From JALYLC01 sp035696365 (GTDB lineage Bacteria > Actinomycetota > Thermoleophilia > Gaiellales > JALYLC01): a stretch of DNA of 50,377 nt. Positions 1 to 9,033 of the stretch are shown in pieces. Under the pieces are notes generated by a model that was not told the origin of the DNA, ran no database searches, and worked only from the letters and a program-made list of their open reading frames with translations. Location: the NCBI GenBank assembly GCA_035696365.1, contig DASRQS010000049.1, positions 1 through 50,377 of the forward strand, in the 5' to 3' direction. The position numbers and the translations under genes are program-made. Positions within the stretch are counted from its first letter, which is position 1; each line of letters opens with the position of its first letter.

Positions 1-3
1 TCG

Positions 4-366
4 ATGACGCCGACCGAGGCACTGCAGGCCATCTGTGAGGCGTGGAACCGCCTCGACAACGACGCGCTCGCCGATCTGTTCGCCGCGGACGGGGTGTTCG
101 AGGATCCGCTCAACGAGCGCAACGCCACCGGCCCCGACGACGTACGCGCGATCAGCGGGCCCGGGATGGCCGCCCTCAGCGAGTGCGAAGTCACGCTCAG
201 CGCGGTAGTGGAGCGGGCCGACTTCGGGTTGTGCGAGGGCACGTTCCGGTCGGCCCTCGCCGACGGCGGCGGGCGCTTCGACTTCCCGTTCGCCATGGCG
301 ATCGAGCTGAAGGACGGGCGCATCGCTCGGCTCACCGAGTACTTCGACACGGCTCCGCTCGTATGA
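4..366 (+). CDS. SnoaL-like / NTF2-fold protein
   Basis: This 120-residue protein looks like a small NTF2/SnoaL-fold protein. It begins with an EAL..ICEAWNRLD helix and a LADLFAADGVFEDP segment, and it ends with the family-typical pattern of strands culminating in GRIARLTEYFDTAPL. Family members include polyketide cyclases, steroid isomerases and many stress or orphan enzymes, so no reaction can be assigned. Its TGA stop overlaps the ATG of the following GcvT-like gene (ATGA), so the two are probably translated together and may act on the same substrate. The ATG lies three bases from the left edge, so the upstream context and any ribosome binding site are not visible. Confidence 0.8.
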   Translation: MTPTEALQAICEAWNRLDNDALADLFAADGVFEDPLNERNATGPDDVRAISGPGMAALSECEVTLSAVVERADFGLCEGTFRSALADGGGRFDFPFAMAIELKDGRIARLTEYFDTAPLV

Positions 367-1487
367 GCGCGGCCGGCGCGGCGCGGGAGCGCGAGCCGCT
401 CTCGTACACGGTGCGCCGGTCGCCCTACTTCGAGCGGACGCTCGCTGGCGGTGCGGTCGGGTTCATGGTCTACAACCACACCTACATGCCGCTCGACTAC
501 GGGCGCGATCCCGTCGTCGAGTACCGGGCGATCACGGAGGGCGTGACGCTCTGGGACGTCGGCGCCGAGCGCCAGGCGGAGCTGCGCGGCCCCGATGCGC
601 TGAGTTTCGCCGACTACCTCAGCCCGCGCGATCTCAGCGACCTCGCAGTCGGGCGCTGCCGCTTCACGCCGGTTTGCGATCCGCGCGGCGAGGTCATGGC
701 CGATTGCATCGTGCTGCGGCCCTTCGAGGACACCGTCTGGTATTCGCACTCGGATGCCGACATCTCGCTCTGGGCCTATGGCCTCGCGCTCGCGCGCGGC
801 GCTCGGGTCGAGGTGGACGAGGCCGACGTCGCTCCCGTGCAGCTGCAGGGGCCGCTTGCCGCGGCCGTGCTGGAGCCGCTCTACGACGGCGACCTCTCGG
901 CGCTGCAGCGCTTCGACTGCGCCGCCGTGAACGTCGCCTCGGTGCCGTGCGTCGTCTCCAACACGGGCTGGAGCAAGGAGGCGGGCTACGAGATCTACCC
1001 GCTCGGATCGGAGCGCTGCCTGGAGCTGTGGGATGCGCTCGTGGCCGGCGGCGAGCCGCACGGGCTGCTCGTGACCGGCCCCAACATCACGCGCGCCGTC
1101 GAGCAGGGCATCACGGATACGCAGTACCGCATGAACTCGCACATGACCGCGCTCGAGGCCGGGCTCGGGCCGCTGCTCCAGCTGGACGGCGAAGACTTCA
1201 TGGGGCGCGAGGCTCTGGTCGAGGAACGGGCGCGCGGATCGCGCCGGCGCACCATCGGCCTCGCAGTCGACGGCCCGCCGTTTCCCTTCCTCGAGGACTT
1301 CTGGCCCGTACTCGACCGCGACGGCAACGACGTGGGCGTTGCTCGCTGGGCGGTGTTCTCCTACGCGCTGGGTCAGAACATCGCGATCGCGCTCGTCGAC
1401 ACCGCCGTGGACGACACCGCCGAGCTCGTCGTGCGAGCACCCGACGGGGCTCGCGCGGCCCGCGTACACGCCATCCCGTTCGTCTAA
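363..1487 (+). CDS. GcvT/DmdA-like aminomethyltransferase-family demethylase
   Basis: This 374-aa protein belongs to the glycine-cleavage T-protein family of folate-dependent methyl transferases. The early segment VVEYRAITEGVTLWDVGAE followed by a GPDALSFADYL motif matches the GcvT/DmdA fold. A central VVSNTGWSKEAGYEIYP segment corresponds to the family's tetrahydrofolate-pocket region, and there is a C-terminal GcvT-C-type barrel. Related proteins demethylate glycine betaine derivatives, sarcosine, dimethylsulfoniopropionate or vanillate-type substrates. This one resembles the stand-alone DmdA-like group more than true GcvT, and no GcvH or GcvP is nearby. Start: the ATG overlapping the stop of the upstream SnoaL-like gene. 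The stop overlaps by 4 bases with the convergent M23-like gene. Confidence 0.85.
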   Translation: MSAAGAAREREPLSYTVRRSPYFERTLAGGAVGFMVYNHTYMPLDYGRDPVVEYRAITEGVTLWDVGAERQAELRGPDALSFADYLSPRDLSDLAVGRCRFTPVCDPRGEVMADCIVLRPFEDTVWYSHSDADISLWAYGLALARGARVEVDEADVAPVQLQGPLAAAVLEPLYDGDLSALQRFDCAAVNVASVPCVVSNTGWSKEAGYEIYPLGSERCLELWDALVAGGEPHGLLVTGPNITRAVEQGITDTQYRMNSHMTALEAGLGPLLQLDGEDFMGREALVEERARGSRRRTIGLAVDGPPFPFLEDFWPVLDRDGNDVGVARWAVFSYALGQNIAIALVDTAVDDTAELVVRAPDGARAARVHAIPFV

Positions 1488-2917
1488 TTCCGTACGGCCA
1501 GCGGCAGCTGCCGCTCGCCCATGTTGCCGTTGACGTCGAAGGCGCGGATCGTCAGCACGTAGTCGCCGTCGCGCACGCTGCTGGTGTCCCAGAGGTAGCG
1601 GTCATCCGAGACGACCAAGTGGTAGAAGAGGCGCCCGGCGCAGTCGCCGATCGTGTGCACGCAGAGGAAGTCCGAGAGCGTCGCGCGCGAGTGGGCCCCG
1701 TAGTGCGCGTACAGCCGCTCGTGGCCGGTCAGCAGCATGTCCGACTGCCACACGTTGCGCTGCCACACGATCGCCCCGTCCTCGACTCGCCGGATCTGGA
1801 CCCACACGCGGTACGGGCTGAGATCGGCCCCGAGCCGCCGGCTGTCGCGATAGATGCCCACATTGCCCTGCGAGTCGTCGATCCAGGCGCGCAGGTCGAC
1901 TGCCCCGTGCAGGTTGTCGAGCGCCAGCGAGGAGGCGCCGTCGGCAGCGGCCAGCTGGCCGCTGCCGGTCGGCGCCCACCACTCGGCGGGCGGACCGTAG
2001 GCGTAGACCGCGCGGATCACCGGCTTGACGTCGTCGACGTAGGGCTGCAGCTTGCCGCCGCGGTGCAGCGGATTGACCCACACGCGCTGCCCGTTCACGA
2101 GCGCCCACTCCGAGAGGTGCACGTGCCACTCGTTGAGACACGACCAGCCGATCAGGTCGCCGGCATTGACCTCCGTCCCCTCGACCCACAAGGGCGAGAC
2201 GTGCCAGTACGAGAAGTGGCCGATCTGGAAGCGGCGATCGTTGCAGTTGACCGACATCTCACCGTGCCGGGTGTAGTGCACCGTGCCACTCTCGACGGCG
2301 TAGACGCGATGTGACATCCCGGCCGGCGCCTGCAGCGCGGGCTTCGAGTCGTCGACGGCGATGTCGACGCCGAAGTGGTAGCCGCCCTCGCGCGGGTCGT
2401 TGAAGGCCCCGTGCAGGGCGTGCAGGCCGTGCAGCGGTTGGACGGGCCAGCCCGTGTAGCTGTCGTCGTAGTGGTAGCGGAAGCCGTCCGGCAGCGCGCC
2501 CGGCGTCAGCAACTGCGGCGCACCCATGCGCTGGCCCGTCTCCGGGGACGGCAGGTAGAGCGGGGCCGCGGCATCACTCGGGATGCCGGCCGGCTCGTAC
2601 TCCGTCAGGGCCAGCGTCGGGGGGATCAGATGCAGGCGATGGAGGCGCGGCGGCAACGGGGGCGGCACGGCGATCCGGTGGATGCGCGCGTCTTCGACCA
2701 CGACCGGCACCGGTAACAGCACGCGGCGAACAGGCAGGGGCGCGAACATCCCCGGCGCCGGGATGACGCCGCCTTCTGGCGCGGGTTGGAGCACCGGGAT
2801 CGGCGGGACCTGCCGGCGAGTCGCCGGGGCCTGCGCCGGCAGCACCAGCAGCGCGGCCAGCAGGCCGAGGCCGAGCAGCGCTGCGACGCGCAGGAAGGTG
2901 CCGGGGGGGCGTGCCAT
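1484..2917 (-). CDS. Exported M23 (LytM-fold) peptidase-like protein
   Basis: The 477-aa product has an N-terminal hydrophobic segment (about residues 8-28, leucine and alanine rich) that could be a signal peptide or anchor, then a proline-rich linker to about residue 100. The central domain carries M23-type zinc motifs: HFGVD near residues 181-185 and HVH near 265-267, plus a duplicated-hairpin GTVHY.. and VNAGDLIGWS pattern. M23 proteins are usually glycyl-glycine or lattice endopeptidases of peptidoglycan. The C-terminal half (about 290-477) looks like beta-sandwich material (RIKDGDYVLTIRAFDVNGN-type ending) and may bind cell wall or partner proteins. I chose the ATG at 2917; a TTG one codon earlier is also possible. 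It is divergent from the three-gene operon starting at 3078. Confidence 0.75.
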   Translation of the reverse strand: MARPPGTFLRVAALLGLGLLAALLVLPAQAPATRRQVPPIPVLQPAPEGGVIPAPGMFAPLPVRRVLLPVPVVVEDARIHRIAVPPPLPPRLHRLHLIPPTLALTEYEPAGIPSDAAAPLYLPSPETGQRMGAPQLLTPGALPDGFRYHYDDSYTGWPVQPLHGLHALHGAFNDPREGGYHFGVDIAVDDSKPALQAPAGMSHRVYAVESGTVHYTRHGEMSVNCNDRRFQIGHFSYWHVSPLWVEGTEVNAGDLIGWSCLNEWHVHLSEWALVNGQRVWVNPLHRGGKLQPYVDDVKPVIRAVYAYGPPAEWWAPTGSGQLAAADGASSLALDNLHGAVDLRAWIDDSQGNVGIYRDSRRLGADLSPYRVWVQIRRVEDGAIVWQRNVWQSDMLLTGHERLYAHYGAHSRATLSDFLCVHTIGDCAGRLFYHLVVSDDRYLWDTSSVRDGDYVLTIRAFDVNGNMGERQLPLAVRN

Positions 2918-3040
2918 CAAGCCGCCACTCTACGGCCGTCCGGGCGGCCCACGATAGCGGCTGACCGGCCCCGCGCGGGAATTCACCCTCCCGGGCGACG
3001 GCCGATCCGAGGAACGCTGCGAAAAGTACCCGCACGTACG

Positions 3041-3068
3041 TTGCACTCGCCGCGACGCGTCGTACAGT
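3041..3068 (+). promoter_or_regulatory. Possible promoter giving a leaderless transcript
   Basis: A TTGCAC box (3041-3046) and a TACAGT box (3063-3068) are separated by 16 bases. A start site about 7 bases downstream of the -10 box would fall at about 3075, next to the GTG at 3078, so the mRNA could be leaderless or nearly so. No Shine-Dalgarno sequence is visible before that GTG, which fits. The boxes are only partial matches to the sigma-70 consensus. Confidence 0.3.
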
Positions 3069-3077
3069 CAAGACCGC

Positions 3078-4559
3078 GTGGACGCCTGGCTCGAGCACCT
3101 TGTGCGGGAGATCATCTGGAAGGCGATCCAGGACGAGGTTGGCAGCCTCGAGGCGGAAGGCGCGGCCCTGATCGAGTCCGAGCTCGCGGGGCTCACGGCG
3201 GGCCAGAAGCTCAGCTCGTCGCCACTCGTCCAGGTGGCGGCGGTCGACGACGCCAGTGTCACGATGCTCGTGCGCGGACGCTTCAAGCTGTTCGGCGGCG
3301 CCGTGGCGCCGTTCATCAGGATCGAGCTGCGCGTCTCGAAGACCGTCGACGATCAGCTCGACCCGCCCATCACCATCCTCGACTGGGAGTCGGTGGTCGG
3401 CGACCTGCAGATCACCAAGGCCGGCGTGTTCTCGGCCGAACTCGGCTTCGGGTACTCCGACGGCGCCTGGCTGGGGCGCGGCGCGTTCAAGGTCGTCCCC
3501 GCGGGGTTCGGGCTGGATCTCCTGCTGGGCGGCCTCGACGATCGCGGCCTGATGGTCGGCATCGACCTGCACCTGCCGGCCCCGATCCCGCTCGGATCCA
3601 GCGGCGTCGTGCTGATCGGCGTCGGCGGCGACTTCGCCTACAACTTCGTCCCGCGCCTCAACCACGGGGTGCCAAAACCGGGCGGCTGGAACGCGACCGA
3701 CTACGTGCTCTGGGCGAAGGATCAGAACCTCGACCGCTGGGCGCCGGGGCCGCCGGACGAAACCGCCGTGGGGATCGGCCTACATGCGGGCTTCGGCGAC
3801 CTCTCCACGCTCGGGCGCATGATCACGCTCGATCCCATCGGTCTGGCCGTGCTCACGCCCGGCCCGATCTTCGTGCTGGGCGGCAAGGGCAAGCTCATCA
3901 GCACGGAGACGATCACGGCCGAGGGCTACGTGGCGGTCGACATCCCCTCGGGCTCGATCGCGCTCGGCCTGGACGTACAGGCGATCGAGAAGTTCGGGGA
4001 TTTCACGCTGATGGAGGCCAAGGGCTCGCTCGACGCCTTCTTCTCCTTCCAGCACCCGGCCGACTGGTACATCCATCTCGGGACCAACACCGCGCCCATC
4101 AAGGGCAAGGTCTTCATGGCGCTCGAGGCGGACCTGTTCCTGATGATCGGGCACGCCGCCGTGCCGGCGCCCGACGGGACGCTGCGCGACGACGGCATCT
4201 TCTTCGGCATCGGCCTGGCCTACGGCGGCAAGTGGAAATGGTGGATCGTCGAGGTCGTCGCGAGGATCGGCGCGCGCGTCGCCGTCGCCCTCGGCTGGAA
4301 CCCGCTCGAGCTCGAGGGAGCGTTCTCGATCTACGGCGAGCTCGGGCTCAAGATCTGGGAGTTCGGCTTCAGGATCGTGCTCCAGACCGACCTCACGGGG
4401 CACCTCGCGAAGCCCACGCAACTGACGGGCGACCTGCACTTCTTCCTCGACCTGCCGTGGCCGATCCCGAACGTCGAGGGCACGCTCGCGTACAGCCTGG
4501 GCGAGGCCGACGCGGCGCCCGATCTCAAGTCGCCACTGCTGGTCGGGAGCGGAGGCTGA
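3078..4559 (+). CDS. Large beta-rich protein, possibly DUF6603-like; first gene of a three-gene operon
   Basis: This 493-aa protein has no signal peptide. After an amphipathic N-terminal helix (WLEHLVREIIWKAIQDEV) it consists almost entirely of alternating glycine-rich beta strands, such as GRFKLFGGAVAPF, ELGFGYSDGAW and EGAFSIYGELGLKIW. The segment LPAPIPLGSSGVVLIGVGG near residues 170-190 recalls the DUF6603 family, from memory only. The repeated strand pattern suggests a beta-solenoid or large open beta-sheet. The start is a GTG without a visible ribosome binding site. The next gene starts 2 bases after its stop, so the two are probably co-translated. I cannot assign a function; a structural or scaffold role is only a guess. 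Confidence 0.75.
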   Translation: MDAWLEHLVREIIWKAIQDEVGSLEAEGAALIESELAGLTAGQKLSSSPLVQVAAVDDASVTMLVRGRFKLFGGAVAPFIRIELRVSKTVDDQLDPPITILDWESVVGDLQITKAGVFSAELGFGYSDGAWLGRGAFKVVPAGFGLDLLLGGLDDRGLMVGIDLHLPAPIPLGSSGVVLIGVGGDFAYNFVPRLNHGVPKPGGWNATDYVLWAKDQNLDRWAPGPPDETAVGIGLHAGFGDLSTLGRMITLDPIGLAVLTPGPIFVLGGKGKLISTETITAEGYVAVDIPSGSIALGLDVQAIEKFGDFTLMEAKGSLDAFFSFQHPADWYIHLGTNTAPIKGKVFMALEADLFLMIGHAAVPAPDGTLRDDGIFFGIGLAYGGKWKWWIVEVVARIGARVAVALGWNPLELEGAFSIYGELGLKIWEFGFRIVLQTDLTGHLAKPTQLTGDLHFFLDLPWPIPNVEGTLAYSLGEADAAPDLKSPLLVGSGG

Positions 4560-4561
4560 GC

Positions 4562-6895
4562 ATGGAACTGGGCGGACTGCATCAGATCACCGGTCGCCAG
4601 TGGCAGCTCACGGACGACCCCGCCAACGCGCTCTGGCCCGACGCGTGTGTCGTCGTCCCGTTCGGCTCGCAGGTCAAGGACGACACCGCCACGGTGATCA
4701 ACCCCGTCCCGGGCACCAGCCTGCAGGGCGGCTGGACGGTCATCTCCACGCTCGAGACATTGACGCTCACCGACCTCGTCCAGAACGTGCAGGTCGCCGG
4801 CGTCACGGCGGTGTGGGCTGCCGGCGCCGGGGGTGACACTTCCGCGCTGCACGTGCTCGGTGACAATCCGTTCGCCTGGCTGACGCCACACCTCGACGCC
4901 GCGGCCGGCGCCTGGACGACTGTCTATCCGGAGCTCGATCAGTGGTTCGGGGCCGGCCCCTCCCAGCTGTTCAGCCGGCCGCGGCGCTTCGGCGAGCTTG
5001 TCATAACGCCGGTCGCCGGCGTGCCCGCTCGGCTGGTCGCCGCGCCGGTCCCATTGATGACGACCCGGCTGCTGCAGGCGCCCGGTGCGCGCCTCTCATT
5101 CTCCTATCCCTCCGGCCTCCCGATCACGGTCGACGAACTCTGGCTCGGCGTGCTCCTGCACGGCCGCGAGAAGCTGCAGGGCGACGGCTGGAAGGTCGAG
5201 AGCCTCACGCCGTTCCTCGGCGGCTGGAGCTTCGCCGTGCTGCGCATCGACGTCGGCGCCGGAGTCGACGCGGTCGACATTCCCTACGGCGGCTCGGTGC
5301 TGTGGGTGCGCTACCGCCACCGCGCGCTGACGGTCACGACCCCCGCGCGCGTCACGCTACAGCCAGGCCACTACGAGCTGAGCATCAGCGGCGCAACGAC
5401 GGGTACTGCCCCGCCGGGCTTCCAGGACGCGGCCCCGGTTCTGTGGTCTGCCAGCCAGCGCTTCTGGGTCGAGCATCCGGCGTCGCTGCGCCCCTACGTG
5501 CGCTCCTCGACGATCGGCGACAACCGCCTGTTCGGGGCGGTGGCGGGCTTCGACCCCACGCTGGCCGGCGTCGGCTTCCCGCTGCATCGCGACTACCTGC
5601 CGGTGGTGCGCTTCTGCGTGCCGTACGTGAAGGGGATGTTCCCGCAACTGCGGCTGCGCTTCACCTACCCGGACGCCCTCGAGATCCTCGGGGACGCCAC
5701 CGTCGTCCCCAACCCGGCGGGCACGAGCACGCTGCCCGCCGCCGCGCTCGACTGGCTGACGGCGCACGGCGGCAGCGTCGCGCCCGACGACGAGGTCGTG
5801 ATGACGGGCGCGCTCGTGCCGGGCGCGGGCTCGCTCGGCATCTCACACGTCCCTCCGGCGGGGGCGGAGTTCTCGCTCGACAGCTGGGCGATCCAGATCT
5901 CGCGCTTCGCGAGCGCCGCCGAGCAGCTGTTCTGGCCTGGCACCTGCCTCACGCGCCTCTACCGCGCGGACGGGCCGCACGACCGCACGCCCTGCCCGAC
6001 GCTCGTCGAGCCTCCCGGCGACTTCCCCTGGGACGCACTGCACGGGGTGCTACGCGCCGACGACCTCCACCGCTTCGAGTACGAGCAGCTGGTCTCGCTC
6101 GTGCTCCCGCCGCTGGAGCTGCACACCAAGGTGCTCACGGGCCTGCTTCTGCATCCCCTGCAGCTCCCCGGTGACGACCTGCCCGAGGAGTACGCGACTC
6201 CGCCCGGGGACTGGCCGCTGCCCTCGCCACTGGCTGACCTTGCCGGACCGCTCGACGCCGGGGCGGCGCAGCGGTTCCTGCTGTTCCTGTGGCGGAGCGG
6301 CGTCCAGCTCCTCGGCGATCCAACCGCGCCGGCGCTCGCCGGCGTGGGCGATCCGATCGGCGCGACGACCATCGAGGCCGTCTGCGACGACTCCGACCGA
6401 CCGCTGGCGCTCTGGCTGCGGACGCCCGAGCCGCTCGACTGGCGGCGCGTGCACGCCGAGCTCACGCTCCGTCACGTCGACCCCGCAGCCGGGTGCCCGC
6501 TGAGCTACGCGCACCGGCGCGCGCTCAGCCTGAGCGTCGACCTGCTGCCCTCCACCGACGGCTCGGGGGCGCTGCTCGTGGCTGGGCTCGACGGCACGCC
6601 GACGCGGCTGCCGCGCGGCGAGATCACGCTGGCGCTGCGCTACGAGCCGGCCGAGCCCGGGCTCGTCGAGCTGCGGCCGGGCACGCCGCTGCCGGGCGGG
6701 CACGAGACGATCTCGCTGACGTTCCTGCAGCCGTTCGGGGTCCCGTGGCCGGTCAAACCCAGCCGCGGCGACGGCCACATCCACCTGCCGCACGTGCCCG
6801 ATCTCGTCGAGCATCCGCCGCACCTCCCGCCGCACGATCCCGGGCCGCTCGCTCAGCTGATCGCGACGCTGCAGGCCGTGGAGCAGCGCCAATGA
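4562..6895 (+). CDS. Unrecognised 777-aa beta-rich protein, second gene of the operon
   Basis: I do not recognise this family. The 777-aa product has no signal peptide or clear membrane segment. It is made of repeated beta-sandwich-like stretches (for example ALTVTTPARVTLQPGHYELSIS and MFPQLRLRFTYPDALEIL) and several proline-rich turns, and it ends in a histidine/proline-rich tail (HIHLPHVPDLVEHPPHLPPHDP). That tail could bind metal, but this is speculative. The ATG at 4562 follows the stop of the upstream gene by 2 bases, and its own TGA overlaps the ATG of the next gene (ATGA). The tight coupling suggests that the three operon products are made in fixed ratio and may form one assembly. Confidence 0.7.
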   Translation: MELGGLHQITGRQWQLTDDPANALWPDACVVVPFGSQVKDDTATVINPVPGTSLQGGWTVISTLETLTLTDLVQNVQVAGVTAVWAAGAGGDTSALHVLGDNPFAWLTPHLDAAAGAWTTVYPELDQWFGAGPSQLFSRPRRFGELVITPVAGVPARLVAAPVPLMTTRLLQAPGARLSFSYPSGLPITVDELWLGVLLHGREKLQGDGWKVESLTPFLGGWSFAVLRIDVGAGVDAVDIPYGGSVLWVRYRHRALTVTTPARVTLQPGHYELSISGATTGTAPPGFQDAAPVLWSASQRFWVEHPASLRPYVRSSTIGDNRLFGAVAGFDPTLAGVGFPLHRDYLPVVRFCVPYVKGMFPQLRLRFTYPDALEILGDATVVPNPAGTSTLPAAALDWLTAHGGSVAPDDEVVMTGALVPGAGSLGISHVPPAGAEFSLDSWAIQISRFASAAEQLFWPGTCLTRLYRADGPHDRTPCPTLVEPPGDFPWDALHGVLRADDLHRFEYEQLVSLVLPPLELHTKVLTGLLLHPLQLPGDDLPEEYATPPGDWPLPSPLADLAGPLDAGAAQRFLLFLWRSGVQLLGDPTAPALAGVGDPIGATTIEAVCDDSDRPLALWLRTPEPLDWRRVHAELTLRHVDPAAGCPLSYAHRRALSLSVDLLPSTDGSGALLVAGLDGTPTRLPRGEITLALRYEPAEPGLVELRPGTPLPGGHETISLTFLQPFGVPWPVKPSRGDGHIHLPHVPDLVEHPPHLPPHDPGPLAQLIATLQAVEQRQ

Positions 6896-9033
6896 CGCCT
6901 GTGCTCAGCCTCGCGGGCGTCGGCTGGGTGGCCGACAAGCCGACGGGCAACCGTCTGCGCTGGTCGCTCCCGGAGGACGCGGCCGATGCCGGCCACCACC
7001 TGCAGCCGGAATGGATCCTCGTCGAGCGCGCGCCGCTGGACATCAAGTACGACCCCCGCAGCCTCGGCCGGTTCGGCCCGGCGGCGGCAGTGCCGCCCCA
7101 GCTGTGGACGCAGCTCGGCGACGTCACGCTCGCGGGCTTCATGCCGGTGGCGCAATCGCTCGGGGGCAGCGTCCAGGCGGTGCGCTTCGCCTACGACGGA
7201 ACGCCCGCACTCGTCCAGGCCTTCGACGGCGACCGCTGCGTGCTGACTCAGGCGATCGTCGACGGCGAGACCGTCGTGCTGCAGGCCGCGGCGATGGACC
7301 TGCTGACGATCACGACGCCGTTCTGCAAGCTCGGCGGGCTCGCGACGCTCGACCTGTACGCCACACCGCCGCTGCAGTTCGAGGTGATCGCCGAGATCGG
7401 CGTCGCAGCCACCGCGACGGCGCCGTTCGCGGATGCCATCGCGCGTTACCCCGCGCCGCCGACGCTCGACCCCGCGCGCTGGGACGAGCTCCAGGCGCTC
7501 TGGTCGCGCGCCTGGGCCGAGGCCGTCGGAGCGCCTGGACAGGATGGCGCGCCGAACGCCTGGCACGAGCTGCAGATCGTGCTCGCCGCGCGCTGGGAGC
7601 ACGCCGTCGCGTGCGGCCTCGGCTTCGTCGATGGCCCCGACGGCGGCGCCTCCACGCTGGATCGCTCGCGCGACCTGCTCACGGGGCCGCGCGGCTCGGC
7701 CTACCGCGTGCGCGACAAGGCCGGGCGGCTCGCGCCCTCGAACGTCGTCTGCATCCCCGGCGGCGCCGCACTCGACCTCGCCATGCTGCCTGCCCCGACG
7801 ATCGAGCAGGGCGCCGTGCGGCTCGGCGAGTCAGGGACGATCCGCGCGTCCTGGGACGTCGCCTGGAAGAGCCCGCAGGTGGCAATCGTCGGCGTGCAGG
7901 TGAAGGAGACGCGGGTCGTCGACGGCGGTGCGACCGGCGAGACCTACGACGCGCGCGGCCGGCTCCCGACCGATCCGCCGGGCACGGGACGCGTGCACCG
8001 CGAGGAGGAGGTCGTCGGGCCCGACGTCGCGATCGCGGCGAGCGTGCGGCCGGAAGACGGCTTCGACCGGCTCGGCCCCTGGAGTCCCGGCAGTCCGCTG
8101 ACGCCGCTGCCGATCGACCACCATCCCCAGCCCCCGCCGCTGCGCAGTGCCACCAACGACGGCGCCACTGCGACGCTCGACCAGTCCCCGCCCGGCACCT
8201 GGGCACCGGATGCGATCGTCGCCCTGGCCGGCGGCCGGGTGCGCTTCCATCGCCGCACCGCACAGCCGGCGCGCTTCGAGGCGACCGTGACGCAGGTGCT
8301 TCCGATCGGCGAGCTCGTCGCCGTGAGCCTCGCCGGCGCCCCTCCGCCCAACCCGGCCGCCTTCCTCGGAGGGCCGATCACGGTCGGGCAGCTGAAGGGC
8401 ACCGTGAGCCAGCTCGCCTGGCCCGCCGTGATCGTGGCGGCGCCGCACGGCACGGGCCCGGTCGTCGCGCCCCTTCCCGGCACGACGGCCACGCTCGTGC
8501 AGTCGGCGACCGACCCGGCCCTGTTCACGCAGGTGCACGAGCAGGCCGCCGCGGGGTTGCCGGCGACGATCGCGTTCGTCGACCCGCTGCCCGCCCCGGT
8601 GTCGGCGGAGATCCTCGAGTACCGCGCTCAGGTCGCCTTCGGAGCCCTGCTCGGCCCGATGGGCCCCGCCGTGCAGGCGCTGCGACTGCCGGTGACGCCG
8701 AACGTCCCGCCGCCCTTCACGATCACCACGCTGGGCGTCGACTTCTACAACCGCACGCTCGTGCAGCTCGAGCTGACGGTGCCGTCCGGCGACCTGCTCG
8801 ACGTCGCCTGGGCCGACGGCGACGTGCCCGCCGCGGACTTCCCCCAGCGCGCCGTGCCGGGCGATGCGGGCGCGCGCCCCGCGGAGGGCGGGCGGATCCT
8901 CTTCGACACGCTCTCGCTGCCCGTTCCGAAGATGGTCGAGCGCACGGTCACGATCGGGGTGCAGGCCGTGAACGCCGCCGACGGGCGCAGCGGGTTCGCA
9001 ACGGTGACGCACACGCTGCCGGCCTCGCCCTAG
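6892..9033 (+). CDS. Unrecognised 713-aa protein with fibronectin-III-like segments, third gene of the operon
   Basis: The 713-aa product starts MTPVLSLAGVGWVADKPTG and has no export signal. Two stretches look like fibronectin type III or related beta-sandwich domains: one around residues 300-390 (GTIRASWDVAW.. through FDRLGPWSPGSPL) and one near 560-620 (AEILEYRAQVAF..). The C-terminus VTIGVQAVNAADGRSGFATVTHTL also has the cadence of a beta-sandwich. Between the two Fn3-like parts lies a smaller barrel-like region (RFEATVTQVLPIGELVAVSL). The ATG overlaps the stop of the previous gene. The stop overlaps by 4 bases with the stop of the convergent AAA+-RF2 gene. Function unknown. Confidence 0.7.
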   Translation: MTPVLSLAGVGWVADKPTGNRLRWSLPEDAADAGHHLQPEWILVERAPLDIKYDPRSLGRFGPAAAVPPQLWTQLGDVTLAGFMPVAQSLGGSVQAVRFAYDGTPALVQAFDGDRCVLTQAIVDGETVVLQAAAMDLLTITTPFCKLGGLATLDLYATPPLQFEVIAEIGVAATATAPFADAIARYPAPPTLDPARWDELQALWSRAWAEAVGAPGQDGAPNAWHELQIVLAARWEHAVACGLGFVDGPDGGASTLDRSRDLLTGPRGSAYRVRDKAGRLAPSNVVCIPGGAALDLAMLPAPTIEQGAVRLGESGTIRASWDVAWKSPQVAIVGVQVKETRVVDGGATGETYDARGRLPTDPPGTGRVHREEEVVGPDVAIAASVRPEDGFDRLGPWSPGSPLTPLPIDHHPQPPPLRSATNDGATATLDQSPPGTWAPDAIVALAGGRVRFHRRTAQPARFEATVTQVLPIGELVAVSLAGAPPPNPAAFLGGPITVGQLKGTVSQLAWPAVIVAAPHGTGPVVAPLPGTTATLVQSATDPALFTQVHEQAAAGLPATIAFVDPLPAPVSAEILEYRAQVAFGALLGPMGPAVQALRLPVTPNVPPPFTITTLGVDFYNRTLVQLELTVPSGDLLDVAWADGDVPAADFPQRAVPGDAGARPAEGGRILFDTLSLPVPKMVERTVTIGVQAVNAADGRSGFATVTHTLPASP

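Noticed and set aside
2786..4561. Long N-terminal extension in frame with the 777-aa protein
   Set aside because: It lies over the convincing 493-aa gene in another frame, and the extra residues look like noise; the ATG at 4562 sits 2 bases after that gene's stop.
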